Assembly (NCBI RefSeq): GCF_001455205.1
Contig: NZ_CP013341.1
Span: forward strand, 2,542,001-2,606,000
Length of the DNA stretch: 64,000 nucleotides
Direction of reading: 5' to 3'
From: Nitrosomonas ureae
Lineage (GTDB): Bacteria > Pseudomonadota > Gammaproteobacteria > Burkholderiales > Nitrosomonadaceae
The position numbers and the translations under genes are program-made. This document shows positions 8,113 through 18,254 of this stretch, in pieces; positions within the stretch are counted from its first letter, which is position 1, and every line of letters starts with the position of its first letter. The notes below the pieces were generated by a model. The model saw only the letters and a list, made by a program, of their open reading frames with translations, did not search any database and was not told the origin of the DNA.

Positions 8113-9126
8113 ATGGCCAGCCCAAATTTAAGCCGTTTTCTTATTGTCGTTCCTTTTGTTTTTTCGTTATTGATTGTTCAGCCCGTGCATGCCAATGAAG
8201 TGGTTGTTTATTCCGCGCGAATCGAGCAGCTCATCAAGCCGATGTTTGATGCTTTTACCAAGGAAACTGGAATCAAAGTCAAATACACCACGGATAATGA
8301 AGGCGCGCTGCTTGCCCGGCTGGAGGCTGAAGGAAAAAATACTCCGGCGGATATGCTGATAACCGCAGACGTTGGTAATCTCTGGGCAGCTGCGCAGAAA
8401 GGCTTGTTGAAACCGGTTGAATCCGGGGTGCTTGAGCATAATATTCCGGCGCATTTGCGCGATCCGGGCAATGTGTGGTTCGGGCTATCCGTCCGTGCCA
8501 GGACTCTGGTTTATAACACGAAAAAAGTGGATCCCGCGGAACTATCAACGTATGAAGATCTGGCTGATCCCAAATGGAGCAAACGGTTGTGCTTGCGTAC
8601 TTCGAAGAAAGTATACAACCAATCTCTCGTAGCGATGATGATTGCCGAGCATGGCGAAGCGCAGACGGAGAAGATCGTCAAGGGTTGGGTGGCTAATCTG
8701 GCCACCGATCCATTGTCCGATGATACCCGGGCATTGGAGTTTGTGGCGGCTGGAAAATGCGATGTCACCGTAGTCAATACGTATTATTTTGGCCGTTTAA
8801 TGAAGAATGATTCGAATTTGCCGCTGGCGATTTTCTGGCCCAATCAGGATAACAATGGCGTGCATGTCAATATCTCGGGCGCGGGCGTCACGCGTCATGC
8901 CCGCAACGAACAAGCCGCGATCAAGCTGTTGGAATTCTTGTCATCCGATAAAGCACAAAACCTTTTCGCGGATGTGAATATGGAATATCCGGTCAATCCC
9001 AAAATTGCCGCAGATCCATTTGTCGCGGGGTGGGGTAGCTTTAAGCAAAACCCAATGAATCTGATCAAGGCCGGAGAATTGCAGACGACCGCTGTAAAAC
9101 TGATGGACCGTGCAGGATACCGCTAA
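8113..9126 (+). CDS. fbpA: Ferric iron ABC transporter, periplasmic binding protein
   Basis: A 337-residue protein with a signal peptide (1-27, cut after VHA) and a type 2 periplasmic binding fold of the FbpA/FutA/Idi family: VVVYSARIEQLIKPMFDAF at the mature N-terminus, GLSVRARTLVYNTKKV, and CDVTVVNTYYFGRLM, which supplies the adjacent iron-binding tyrosines of the family. It captures Fe3+ in the periplasm and hands it to the permease encoded next. A Fur-type promoter precedes it. It is the first gene of a three-gene unit with the permease and ATPase. Confidence 0.9.
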   Translation: MASPNLSRFLIVVPFVFSLLIVQPVHANEVVVYSARIEQLIKPMFDAFTKETGIKVKYTTDNEGALLARLEAEGKNTPADMLITADVGNLWAAAQKGLLKPVESGVLEHNIPAHLRDPGNVWFGLSVRARTLVYNTKKVDPAELSTYEDLADPKWSKRLCLRTSKKVYNQSLVAMMIAEHGEAQTEKIVKGWVANLATDPLSDDTRALEFVAAGKCDVTVVNTYYFGRLMKNDSNLPLAIFWPNQDNNGVHVNISGAGVTRHARNEQAAIKLLEFLSSDKAQNLFADVNMEYPVNPKIAADPFVAGWGSFKQNPMNLIKAGELQTTAVKLMDRAGYR

Positions 9127-9226
9127 AAACCGCGTAAGTAAGGAGGTTGATGCAGGCTGAAATGGTGCAAAATCAATTTCCTGAATACGCAAGTTTCTTT
9201 TTGTTCTGTCTTTTTTCAAACGTTTG

Positions 9227-10828
9227 ATGATCAATTGGCGCTGGGTACCTTTTATCGCGGCTGTACTGGTACTGGCGCCCATCGGCGTAATTCTTTCCTC
9301 CGTGCTGGCACCGGCGGACGAGATCTGGCAACATCTTTTTGAAACCACACTGATTCCTTTGCTACTCAATACCTTCTGGCTGGTATTGGGTGTGATCATC
9401 GGGACTGCGCTATTGGGTATCAGTCTGGCCTGGTTTACTGCGGTGTATGAATTTCCCGGGCGGCGTTTTTTTTCCTGGGCGTTGTTATTGCCGATGGCGA
9501 CACCTGCCTATGTAACCGCATTTGTTGCACTGGGTCTGTTTGATTTTACCGGCCCGATACAGACTACATTGCGTGTTTGGTTGGATTCTGATCTGTCCTG
9601 GTTTCCGGAGATACGCGGCAGGATGGGCGTTATTATCGTCATGACCCTGGCATTTTATCCCTATGTCTATTTGCTGGCACGGAATGCTTTCCTGAGCCAG
9701 GGCAAGCGTTCGTTAGAGGTTGCACAATCCCTGGGATTCAGCCGTAGGCAGGGTTTCTTCAAAGTAGTGTTGCCTATGGCGCGTCCCTGGATAGCCGGCG
9801 GTATCATGCTCGTGTCAATGGAAACATTGGCGGATTTCGGAACGGTTGCGGTGTTTAATTACAATACGTTTACCACAGCAATTTACAAGGCGTGGTTTAG
9901 CATGTTTTCATTGCATGCCGCATCTCAGCTGGCTTCTTTACTGATTATTATAGTTTTTATTGCAATTGTGCTGGAACAGCAGTTCAGAGCCCGTATGCGT
10001 TACGCCGAAACTAAAAAAAGCGCACGCGCTCAACGCATTCAGTTGACCGGATGGCATAACTGGATGGTCATCGGTTTTGTGGTGAGTGTGCTGTTTTTTT
10101 CATTCTTTTTGCCCGTTGCACAATTGTGTTATTGGGCCATGCAGTCATTTACACAGGATTATGATGTAGACCGTTACCTGGAATTTCTCTGGCACTCCCT
10201 GACATTATCCAGCCTGGCGGCTTTGCTGATCTGCCTGGTTGTGATTGCCATGGTTTATGCGGTGCGGCGTTATCCTGATCCCGTTACGCGCTATGCAGTG
10301 CGTACCGCAACCATTGGTTATGCATTACCGGGCGCAGTATTGGCAATTGGCGTGTACGTGCCGCTGACTTGGCTGGATGGGCAGCTTGGTGAATTGGCGT
10401 TACACTGGTTTGAAATAGAAACAGGTCAATTGATTCAGGGTACATTGGCCATCATGTTGATTGCTTATTTGATACGATTTATGGCCGTGAGTCATTATCC
10501 CATTGACAGCGCAATGCAACGGATAACGCACAGCGTTGATGAGGCGGCGATGAGTTTGGGGGTGCATGGCTGGGCGATGATCAGGAGCGTGCATATTCCC
10601 ATATTGAAACCGGGCATTTTTACCGCGGCCACTTTGGTTTTTGTTGATGTCATGAAGGAGATGCCTATTACGCTGATGACCCGTCCATTCGGTTGGGATA
10701 CGCTGGCGGTCAGAATCTATGAAATGACTTCGGAAGGCCAATGGGAGCAGGCGGCTTTACCTGCGGTTACGCTGATACTGGCTGGATTAATACCGATTTA
10801 TTTATTTATGCGGCAAACTGAAATATAA
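9227..10828 (+). CDS. fbpB: Ferric iron ABC transporter, fused permease
   Basis: A 533-residue inner-membrane protein with about twelve membrane helices and two binding-protein-dependent permease domains in one chain, as in FbpB/FutB. EAA-type loops that contact the ATPase are visible in each half: EVAQSLGFSRRQGFFKVVLP (about 164-183) and EAAMSLGVHGWAMIRSVHIP (about 444-463). The ATG at 9227 is preceded in frame by TTG at 9224; the ATG is preferred. A 100-base gap separates it from fbpA. Three bases separate its stop from the ATPase gene, so the latter two are surely co-translated. Confidence 0.9.
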   Translation: MINWRWVPFIAAVLVLAPIGVILSSVLAPADEIWQHLFETTLIPLLLNTFWLVLGVIIGTALLGISLAWFTAVYEFPGRRFFSWALLLPMATPAYVTAFVALGLFDFTGPIQTTLRVWLDSDLSWFPEIRGRMGVIIVMTLAFYPYVYLLARNAFLSQGKRSLEVAQSLGFSRRQGFFKVVLPMARPWIAGGIMLVSMETLADFGTVAVFNYNTFTTAIYKAWFSMFSLHAASQLASLLIIIVFIAIVLEQQFRARMRYAETKKSARAQRIQLTGWHNWMVIGFVVSVLFFSFFLPVAQLCYWAMQSFTQDYDVDRYLEFLWHSLTLSSLAALLICLVVIAMVYAVRRYPDPVTRYAVRTATIGYALPGAVLAIGVYVPLTWLDGQLGELALHWFEIETGQLIQGTLAIMLIAYLIRFMAVSHYPIDSAMQRITHSVDEAAMSLGVHGWAMIRSVHIPILKPGIFTAATLVFVDVMKEMPITLMTRPFGWDTLAVRIYEMTSEGQWEQAALPAVTLILAGLIPIYLFMRQTEI

Positions 10829-10831
10829 GTA

Positions 10832-11887
10832 ATGAGCATTCCATTGTTACAATTGAACAGCGTCCGACAGGCTTATGGTAAGCAAGCGGTGATTCATGAT
10901 TTAACCCTGACTTTGCAGCAAGGAAAAATAGGTTGCTTGCTGGGGCCGAGTGGCTGCGGAAAAACCACGGCATTACGCTGTATTGCAGGATTTGAGCCCG
11001 TATTGGCCGGGGAAATTTTCCTGAACGGAGTTTGTGTCAGTAGCGCGGATGTTTTTGTGCCGCCGGAACGAAGGCGCATCGGCATGGTTTTTCAAGATTA
11101 TGCGTTATTTCCACATTTGGATGTGACTGCCAACATCGGCTTTGGTCTGCATCGTTTAACCGCGGCGGAATGTGCCCGGCGTGTCGATGAATTGCTGCAT
11201 GTGGTGCATTTGACCGAAGCCTCCAAAAAATATCCGCATGAATTATCGGGTGGGCAGCAACAGCGTGTGGCATTGGCGAGAGCATTGGCACCCAAGCCGG
11301 AGTTGTTGTTGTTGGACGAGCCTTTTTCCAATCTGGATATTAGCTTGCGTGAGCGCTTAAGCATGGAAGTGCGTGAAATTATTAAGAGCCAGGGAATCAC
11401 GGCTATATTGGTTACCCATGATCAAGCCGAAGCCTTTGCGATAGCTGACGAAATTGGCGTCATGCATCGCGGTGAAATGCAACAGTTGGATACTGCTTTT
11501 AATTTGTATCATCGACCGGCGAATCGTTTTGTTGCCAATTTCATCGGGCAAGGTGTATTTCTTCCCGGAAAGGTGATTAGTGCGCAACAGATTGAGGTCG
11601 AGCTTGGGATTTTAGAGAATGCGGGCCCTCATCAATATGAGATGGGTAGTAACGTGGATGTGTTGTTACGGCCGGACGATATTGTGCACGACGATACCAG
11701 TTCGCTGCAGGCGACAATCGTGTGCAAGGCATTTCGTGGCGCAGAGATTTTATATACATTGCGTCTTTCTGGTGGAGCGCGGGTATTGGCATTAGTATCC
11801 AGTCATCATAATCATGCCATTGGCGAGAAGATAGGTATCAAGCTTGAAATTGATCATATTGTGGCATTTCAACAATTGGGAGCTTGA
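10832..11887 (+). CDS. fbpC: Ferric iron ABC transporter, ATP-binding protein
   Basis: A 351-residue cytosolic ATPase of the FbpC/PotA group. Walker A GPSGCGKTT lies at about residues 38-46, signature LSGGQQQRVALARAL at about 134-148, Walker B LLLLDEPFSNLD and the switch His in VTHDQAEA. The C-terminal 110 residues form a TOBE-like regulatory domain (VLLRPDDI). It powers iron import through the upstream permease. It starts three bases after the permease stop. Confidence 0.92.
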   Translation: MSIPLLQLNSVRQAYGKQAVIHDLTLTLQQGKIGCLLGPSGCGKTTALRCIAGFEPVLAGEIFLNGVCVSSADVFVPPERRRIGMVFQDYALFPHLDVTANIGFGLHRLTAAECARRVDELLHVVHLTEASKKYPHELSGGQQQRVALARALAPKPELLLLDEPFSNLDISLRERLSMEVREIIKSQGITAILVTHDQAEAFAIADEIGVMHRGEMQQLDTAFNLYHRPANRFVANFIGQGVFLPGKVISAQQIEVELGILENAGPHQYEMGSNVDVLLRPDDIVHDDTSSLQATIVCKAFRGAEILYTLRLSGGARVLALVSSHHNHAIGEKIGIKLEIDHIVAFQQLGA

Positions 11888-11890
11888 GGC

Positions 11891-11910
11891 TTGATTTTTG
11901 AATCAATTTT
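11891..11910 (+). terminator. Weak candidate terminator after the iron operon
   Basis: TTGATT and AATCAA form a six-pair AT-only stem around a four-base loop, directly followed by TTTTG, four bases after the fbpC stop. The stem is weak, so this is only a candidate. Confidence 0.3.
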
Positions 11911-12119
11911 GTATGTAAATTTTACCGGATTTAGGTTTAAAGCACTTTTTTGCGGTGCTGCCACTTCCCTTTTAATAGTTTTTTCTATAGCATAATCAGA
12001 TTGGTATTTTATACCTCTCTTTTACAGCTTTTTCCCAACAATCATGTAAACCGGTCTCAGAGATATTATTGAGGCTACTATTCCAAGAATTGAACAATTT
12101 TAATGAGGGATTTTATTTT

Positions 12120-12446
12120 ATGAGTCAACATATTCATTACGTTACCGATGCAAATTTTGAAACGGAAGTCTTGCAATCGACTACCCCCGTACTCGTTGAC
12201 TATTGGGCAGAGTGGTGTGGTCCTTGCAAAATGATAGCGCCCATACTTGACGAAATCGCCAATGAATATGGGGAGCGACTTAAAGTGGTTAAGCTGAATA
12301 TTGATGAGAATCAGTTAACACCGCCCAAATATGGCATCCGTGGTATTCCGACATTAATGATTTTTAAAAATGGAAATATAGAAGCCACAAAAGTGGGCGC
12401 ACTATCAAAATCGCAGTTGACAGCATTTATTGACAGTAATATTTAA
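12120..12446 (+). CDS. trxA: Thioredoxin 1
   Basis: A 108-residue classical thioredoxin with active site WCGPCK (Cys33, Cys36), the buried Asp27 and the cis-Pro in RGIPT. It reduces protein disulfides in the cytosol with electrons from thioredoxin reductase. The frame extends 17 codons upstream, but GAGGGA at 12105-12110 is spaced nine bases from this ATG and the protein then has the normal family length. It lies just upstream of rho, the order known from E. coli and most betaproteobacteria. Confidence 0.95.
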   Translation: MSQHIHYVTDANFETEVLQSTTPVLVDYWAEWCGPCKMIAPILDEIANEYGERLKVVKLNIDENQLTPPKYGIRGIPTLMIFKNGNIEATKVGALSKSQLTAFIDSNI

Positions 12447-12589
12447 AATCGTTAGTCTGTAAGTAGATAGATTTATGGATTATTTTTTGATAAAGACCAC
12501 GTCGCGACTTTTTTTATTATCCCATCTGTAATATTTTCCTTTCCAGTATTTTTACCTTTTCCTAAGTATTCTTTTCTAAGAGCTTCCTC

Positions 12590-13849
12590 ATGCGCTTATT
12601 TGATCTAAAAAATTTACATGTCACTGAATTAGTGAAAATGGCTATCGAAAACGAAATTGACGGTGCCAATCGAATGCGAAAGCAAGATTTGATTTTTGCT
12701 TTGCTTAAAAACCAGGCACGCAAGGGTGAGAATATTTATGGTCATGGAACGCTGGAAGTGCTACAGGATGGATTTGGTTTTTTACGTTCTCCGGATACTT
12801 CCTATTTAGCCGGTCCGGATGACATTTATATTTCACCGAGTCAGATTCGGCGCTTTAATTTGCATACGGGCGATTCAATCGATGGCGAGATTCGCCCCCC
12901 CAAAGATGGGGAGCGTTATTTTGCACTGGTGAAAGTTGATAAAGTTAATAATGAGCCACCAGAAAATTCCAAGCAGAAAATTTTGTTTGAAAACCTGACA
13001 CCACTGTTTCCTGATGAACGACTAATACTTGAACGGGATATTAAAGCTGAAGAAAATATTACAAGTCGTATTATTGATTTGATTGCTCCGATCGGAAAAG
13101 GGCAGCGCGGATTGCTGGTGGCCAGTCCTAAATCAGGAAAGACCGTCATGCTGCAACATATCGCACATGCCATTGCGGCTAATCATCCGGATGTGATTCT
13201 GATGGTGTTATTGATAGACGAGCGTCCGGAAGAGGTTACGGAAATGATCCGCTCCGTCAAGGGAGAGGTGATTTCTTCCACCTTCGATGAATCCGCCGGT
13301 CGGCATGTCCAAGTGGCCGAAATGGTTATTGAAAAAGCTAAGCGTTTGGTCGAGCACAAGAAAGATGTCGTAATACTGCTTGATTCGATTACACGGCTCG
13401 CCCGTGCTTATAATGCCGTGGTACCTGCATCCGGAAAGGTATTAACAGGGGGCGTGGATGCAAGTGCGCTACAACGCCCTAAGCGGTTTTTTGGCGCGGC
13501 ACGGAATATCGAAGAGGGTGGATCGTTGACAATAATTGCAACCGCGCTGATTGATACCGGTTCTAGAATGGACGACGTGATTTACGAAGAATTTAAAGGT
13601 ACCGGCAATATGGAGATTCATCTTGACCGCCGCATGGCTGAGAAACGGATCTATCCGGCAATTAACGTGAATCGCTCAAGTACGCGCCGTGAAGAATTGT
13701 TGATTGCCCCCGAAGTTCTGCAGAAAATCTGGGTGTTGCGTAAGTTGCTGCATCCCATGGATGATATGGATGCAATGGCATTTCTACTGGATAAAATCAA
13801 AGGAACCAAAAATAATTCTGATTTCTTTGATTCAATGAGACGAGTATAG
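12590..13849 (+). CDS. rho: Transcription termination factor Rho
   Basis: A 419-residue protein, full length for the family. Order: N-terminal helical Rho_N domain (1-45), OB-fold RNA-binding domain with GFGFLRSP (61-68), then the RecA-like ATPase with P-loop GLLVASPKSGKT (174-185), LIDERPEEV, and the R/Q-loop region DSITRLARAYN. Rho is a hexameric helicase that pulls RNA from RNA polymerase. The 140-base leader after trxA is U-rich in places and could hold the autoregulatory site known from other rho genes, though I see no defined structure. Confidence 0.97.
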   Translation: MRLFDLKNLHVTELVKMAIENEIDGANRMRKQDLIFALLKNQARKGENIYGHGTLEVLQDGFGFLRSPDTSYLAGPDDIYISPSQIRRFNLHTGDSIDGEIRPPKDGERYFALVKVDKVNNEPPENSKQKILFENLTPLFPDERLILERDIKAEENITSRIIDLIAPIGKGQRGLLVASPKSGKTVMLQHIAHAIAANHPDVILMVLLIDERPEEVTEMIRSVKGEVISSTFDESAGRHVQVAEMVIEKAKRLVEHKKDVVILLDSITRLARAYNAVVPASGKVLTGGVDASALQRPKRFFGAARNIEEGGSLTIIATALIDTGSRMDDVIYEEFKGTGNMEIHLDRRMAEKRIYPAINVNRSSTRREELLIAPEVLQKIWVLRKLLHPMDDMDAMAFLLDKIKGTKNNSDFFDSMRRV

Positions 13850-14056
13850 AAGCCGAGATTGATTGACGTAAAATCTTATGGTGGAGATGGTTGGGATAAC
13901 GTTGTTATTCCGGGCGCTGGATAGTAGGTGAGAGCGCACAATGATGGCGCGTAGATTTCGTTATTTCTGCAGTGATCTCAAGCCCCTGGCGACGGATCTT
14001 GGCCATTAGAGATTTCCGTCATTCATTTACTCGGGATGCAGCACATCTAGTTGAGA

Positions 14057-14365
14057 TCAGATTTTAAGACGCTCGACAATATTTCCTTTGAGCAAGTGCT
14101 CATCAATAATTTCATCAATATCTTCTTGATCGATATAGGTATACCAGGTTTCCTCCGGGTAAATCACAATAACGGGACCTTCATTGCAGCGATCAAGGCA
14201 ACCCGCATTATTAATGCGGATTTTCTTCTTACCATCGAGTTTTAATGATTTGATGCGTTGTTTGGCATAATCACGCAGTTCCTGAGCGCAGAAATTGTTG
14301 CAGCATTTTGCACCTCCTTCACGTTGATTGATGCAGAAAAAGACATGATATTGATAATAACTCAT
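14057..14365 (-). CDS. Thioredoxin-like [2Fe-2S] ferredoxin
   Basis: A 102-residue protein with the thioredoxin-like 2Fe-2S ferredoxin fold (family of NuoE C-terminus and Aquifex ferredoxin). Four candidate cluster ligands occur as FFCINQ, CCNNFC, AGCLDRC. The C-terminal half (GPVIVIYPEETWY) is typical of the (2Fe-2S) ferredoxin domain proteins of beta- and gammaproteobacteria. Electron carrier of unknown partner. It reads leftward, opposite to rho, and is the last gene after ubiJ-ubiB on this strand. Confidence 0.85.
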   Translation of the reverse strand: MSYYQYHVFFCINQREGGAKCCNNFCAQELRDYAKQRIKSLKLDGKKKIRINNAGCLDRCNEGPVIVIYPEETWYTYIDQEDIDEIIDEHLLKGNIVERLKI

Positions 14366-14520
14366 AAGGATGATAGAGAAGTTGGAAAAATATGATTGTT
14401 AGTTTAATGTAATTCTTTTTGCTGAAACTTGATTGGTGATGTGTGGTGTCATCAATATTAGCAAGGATTACTTTAACGAGAAAAATATTTTTGCGTGGAA
14501 AAATCCTTGATTGAAGCGAG

Positions 14521-16035
14521 TTAATGAAATATTTGCCAGAACAGCAGTCCAGCCAGCAAGATTGCAATCAGTAACAACAACCGGTTTTGTCGTTTTTCCT
14601 CGATGACGAGATCGGTCATTCTTTTTTCCAAAGCATGATTGCGGTTTTCCGCAAAAGCTTGATGTATCAAGCGAGGAAATTCCGGCAGGATAATCGCCCA
14701 GTTCGGGGCTTCTTTTTGTATTCGACTGGTAAATCCGCGCAAGCCGATTTGCTCAGCCATCCAATGCTCTAGAAACGGTTTGGCGGTTTTCCAAAGATCC
14801 AGATTCGGATCCAGATCACGACCAAGGCCTTCAATATTGAGTAATGTTTTTTGCAGCAATACCAATTGAGGCTGGATTTCGACATTGAATTGTCGTGAAG
14901 CTTGAAACAACTGGAACAAAACTCGCCCAAAGGATATTTCTTTCAGCGGTTTGTCGAAGATGGGTTCGCAAACAGCCCGTATGGCGGATTCAAAATCGTC
15001 CACTCGGGTATTTTTAGGCGCCCAACCAGCTTCTACGTGAGCTTGTGCAACGCGTCCGTAATCCCGGCGGAAGAAGGCCAGAAAGTTTTGCGCCAAATAA
15101 TTTTTGTCTTGATCGCTGAGCGTTCCCATGATGCCGAAATCAACCGCAATATACCGGCTATCTGCACCAACAAAGATGTTCCCCGGATGCATATCGGCAT
15201 GGAAATACCCATCGCGAAACACCTGAGTGAAAAATATTTCCACTCCAACACGTGCTAATTGCGGGATATCGATTCCTTGAGCCTGCAGTCTTTCAACATG
15301 ACTGATAGGGGTGCCTTTAACACGTTCCATCACCATTACACCATTGCGGCAATAATCCCAGTAGACTTCGGGCACCAGCAACAATGGAGAATTTAGAAAA
15401 TTTCTGCGTAATTGGCTGCAGTTGGCTGCTTCGCGCATTAGATCAAGTTCATCATCCAAGTGGCGGGCGAATTCTGAGACGACCTGCCGCAATTTTAGAC
15501 GCTTGCCGTCCGACCAGAGTGTTTCTGCCAGCCAGGCACCTGTATCCATCAACGCAACATCGTGTGTGATAATAGGTTCCAGATTAGGGCGTAATATTTT
15601 TACCGCTACTTCGGTTCCATCGTGCAAGACTGCAAAATGAACTTGTGCAACAGATGCGCTGGCTATCGGTATGTCACTGAATTCGAGAAATACTTCATTG
15701 ATTTTTTGATCATATTCTTTTTCTAATGTTGCTAATACGAGTTGTAGAGAAAACGGGGGAACCTGATCTTGCAGTTTAGCCAATTCATCGGCAATATCGT
15801 GAGGCAAAAGATCACGCCGGGTGGATAGCATTTGGCCAAATTTGACAAAAATAGGCCCCAATTTTTCTAAAGCCAACCGTAATCTCACCCCACGCGGCTT
15901 ATCCAGTTTTCTCCAGAAGGTTAATGTTTTTACAACAATTCTTAACACCCGCAAACGGCTATGATTTAAGACAAATTCATCCAGTCCGAATTGGAAAGCC
16001 ACGTATTGTATTTTTAGAAGTCGAAATAGGCGCAT
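14521..16035 (-). CDS. ubiB: Ubiquinone biosynthesis protein UbiB (ABC1/ADCK-type ATPase)
   Basis: A 504-residue atypical kinase-like protein. The KxGQ motif (FVKFGQMLSTRRDLLP) is near residue 66, the Ala-rich loop ASASVAQVH replaces the kinase Gly loop, VAVKILRP holds the ATP lysine, HADMHPGNIF is the catalytic loop and VDFGIMG the metal-binding DFG. One C-terminal membrane helix (about 485-502) anchors it. UbiB supports aerobic ubiquinone synthesis, probably by extracting lipid intermediates from the membrane. It follows ubiJ by 135 bases; ubiE, the usual third member, is not in the window. Confidence 0.93.
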   Translation of the reverse strand: MRLFRLLKIQYVAFQFGLDEFVLNHSRLRVLRIVVKTLTFWRKLDKPRGVRLRLALEKLGPIFVKFGQMLSTRRDLLPHDIADELAKLQDQVPPFSLQLVLATLEKEYDQKINEVFLEFSDIPIASASVAQVHFAVLHDGTEVAVKILRPNLEPIITHDVALMDTGAWLAETLWSDGKRLKLRQVVSEFARHLDDELDLMREAANCSQLRRNFLNSPLLLVPEVYWDYCRNGVMVMERVKGTPISHVERLQAQGIDIPQLARVGVEIFFTQVFRDGYFHADMHPGNIFVGADSRYIAVDFGIMGTLSDQDKNYLAQNFLAFFRRDYGRVAQAHVEAGWAPKNTRVDDFESAIRAVCEPIFDKPLKEISFGRVLFQLFQASRQFNVEIQPQLVLLQKTLLNIEGLGRDLDPNLDLWKTAKPFLEHWMAEQIGLRGFTSRIQKEAPNWAIILPEFPRLIHQAFAENRNHALEKRMTDLVIEEKRQNRLLLLIAILLAGLLFWQIFH

Positions 16036-16170
16036 GAGTAAATCAATAATCGGTAGGGGTCAATTGTGCCAAAAAGGTTAGATAGAATACTTCAGGTATT
16101 ATTTACTCAGGTTCAATCCTAAGCCATTTGCGGTGCCATTCGGCAAAAGGAATGCGCTGCATAGCGTTCT

Positions 16171-16770
16171 CTATTCATTGGCGAAGGTATTATGTTGCGC
16201 TAATTTATTTAACCGTCGTTCCAGTTGCTCAATATTAAGTTGCACGCAATTGATCTCTTCTGCAAATCGACGGGCTGTGTCGGGCTTGATTAGAAAAACA
16301 TTTTCCTCTGTTAAATATTCGATCAATGTCTGAGAAAAGCGATTGATATTTTTTGTTTGCCATTGCACCAAATGTTCACCTGCATGAGCAATTCGGTGTG
16401 CTGGTATGTCTCCGATGGCATTGCTAAGATCGTGTTCAACGATTCCTTTAAGGTCGATATGCTGGCCGATGTTAATCAATTCCTCAACCAAGGCTGGATT
16501 CCCGGATGTTTTTATCTGCGCGAATGCGTTCAGTTCGCGGGCCAACAATCCGGGCAGTATTAGTGGAGATAATGTCAATGTTGCATCTGCATTCATAGAA
16601 TCATCAACTTTCTGTAATTCACCCGTTGTGTTGATCAGCATTTTGAGATTAATTAAGGGAAAAGTCCGAATGCAGAATGTTTTCCCGGTAAAAGATTGCA
16701 ATCGCCTGGATGCCCAGCTTTCACTGCGTAAAACATGATTGATTGAAGCAATTACAACGGTTGTCAGCAT
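16171..16770 (-). CDS. ubiJ: Ubiquinone biosynthesis accessory factor UbiJ
   Basis: A 199-residue protein with an N-terminal SCP2-like lipid-binding domain (residues 1-105; VDDSMNADATLTLSPLILPGL) and a C-terminal helical part ending in a coiled coil (INCVQLNIEQLERRLNKL). UbiJ scaffolds the soluble ubiquinone-synthesis complex and binds the lipid intermediates. It lies directly upstream of ubiB as in most proteobacteria. No distinct ribosome site is seen; the chosen ATG gives the family-typical start. Confidence 0.88.
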   Translation of the reverse strand: MLTTVVIASINHVLRSESWASRRLQSFTGKTFCIRTFPLINLKMLINTTGELQKVDDSMNADATLTLSPLILPGLLARELNAFAQIKTSGNPALVEELINIGQHIDLKGIVEHDLSNAIGDIPAHRIAHAGEHLVQWQTKNINRFSQTLIEYLTEENVFLIKPDTARRFAEEINCVQLNIEQLERRLNKLAQHNTFANE

Positions 16771-17114
16771 TCTATGTAATTTTGTAGAGATAATAACGGG
16801 AACAAAAGAGATAGCTACATATTTTGTTAAGTTTTTTCATATAGAATCTAACCATAATTTAAATTGATCCTCTTCGTTCCCGAGCTCACAATTGCTGTGC
16901 GAGTATAGCATTTTAATTTGAATTCATTATAGGTTCTCGATATACCCTAAAGTTTCCTCAAGTTGTTGGATCAACTGGTTTATCAATGGAGTTGTTATTG
17001 TATGATTGACGCTTGGCATTATAATTTCCGGAATAGATTAACCTTAAGATAGTTCTATTGATGTTCAGGAAGTGTGCATGCTGAATTCTTTAACAAAGTA
17101 TTTGGAAATAATGA
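16771..17114. other. Intergenic region between ubiJ and a membrane protein gene
   Basis: A 344-base divergent gap. A leftward 30-codon frame at 16927-17019 (starts MPSVNHTITT, ends LEETLGYIENL) has a helical look and a GGAAATTATA leader, but it is too short to call. Otherwise AT-rich DNA that should hold the two divergent promoters; no convincing -35/-10 pair was found. Confidence 0.3.
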
Positions 17115-17498
17115 GTGGTTAAGATGAAAAAAGAACCGCCTACCCGCAATTTTTGGCACAGTATATTCATTATTTTTTGTGCGCTTGTCAGTGGTTTTCT
17201 ATTGTCATTTATTAGTTTTGGGTTACTTTGGAGTGGTATTTCCTGGCATATTCAACTAATCATGACATTACCCTTTCTGTTGTTATCATGCGCGGTATAT
17301 CGATGGAGTAAAGGAGCACTGGGAACTTGCGCTTTTATAGTGGTGGGAGCGGCGCCGATGGGAGTATTGATCAGCCAATTTCGCGATACAAACGATTCAC
17401 ATTTGATGCCTGTTCTTGTTGTTCTCAGTTGGATTTTAGGAGTGCTGGCAGGTTGCTATTTAGGCTATTTGTCGCGCAGTGCGCGGATGACCGACTAA
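17115..17498 (+). CDS. Small membrane protein, four helices
   Basis: A 127-residue protein of mostly hydrophobic residues forming about four membrane helices (20-45, 50-66, 70-88, 98-118). No family recognised. The GTG at 17115 has GGAA eight bases upstream; the ATG at 17124 is the other option. It has no obvious operon partner. Confidence 0.6.
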   Translation: MVKMKKEPPTRNFWHSIFIIFCALVSGFLLSFISFGLLWSGISWHIQLIMTLPFLLLSCAVYRWSKGALGTCAFIVVGAAPMGVLISQFRDTNDSHLMPVLVVLSWILGVLAGCYLGYLSRSARMTD

Positions 17499-18254
17499 GC
17501 GTGTTTCCGTTTCCGAATAAAGAAGTAAGGCTGGTTTTATGTATGCCTAATCATGGATTCAAGTTCAAAGTGCAGCATCTGATAATGCTGTGATCATTTC
17601 TCGCGAATGAGAGAGAGCGAGTACTCAAAAATCCTCTCAAATTAGCTATTGGTTACGTTACGATGGGATTCCACAAAGTGGCTCCCAGCTATGCCCACCA
17701 AGCGGATCAGCACGCTGCTGGGAGCATTGATTGCCAAGATATTGGAAAATTGCCTGATCCTTCTGCAATCTGAGGTCAAAGAGGCTTTGCGCAGATCCGG
17801 CAGGCAGAAATCAGAAAAAAGCTTATCAAGCGTTTTATCACTGTACTAAGTGATCCAGTCCGAAATATCCAGAGGTATTGTAATGCGGCTGGAAACCAGA
17901 GCCTCCATTGTGGTTTGTATGATTTTCCTGTCGAGAATTGGCGGCATTTCAGAGCACCACCATCAATTGAATCTTTCTTTGCTGCTGTTAAATTGAGAAC
18001 AAAGAACCAGGGATTGTGAAGTCATAAACCTGGCTTATTCAAGTTTCTTTCTAAACAGGTTTGTATCGCAGTGTCTGAACTGATGTGTGCGCTAGCGTAC
18101 TGATTTTTCTCATTAGAAGGCATCTAATTACCATCGAGAGTCTTGAAAATGACCATTCTCAAAATAGATTCATCTGGATTTTGATAGAGATAATTTGCCA
18201 ATTATCACGGAAAACTAAGTAATTATTGCCACAATTGTTTTAGGAGCTTTACCA
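17499..18254. other. Gene-poor interval with one inverted repeat
   Basis: A stretch of about 750 bases with no supportable gene. GCTCCCAGC (17681-17689) and GCTGGGAGC (17717-17725) form a nine-base inverted repeat; the rightward frame through it (MPTKRISTLLGAL..) looks like decayed coding DNA of unknown origin. The end of the interval (18242-18246) holds the ribosome site of the next gene. Confidence 0.4.

Noticed and set aside
16927..17019. 30-codon minus-strand frame between ubiJ and the membrane protein gene
   Set aside because: Too short, no family match and only a weak ribosome site; mentioned in the gap entry only.
17006..17025. TTGACG followed by TATAAT as a promoter
   Set aside because: The two boxes are only eight bases apart, far from the 16-18 needed.
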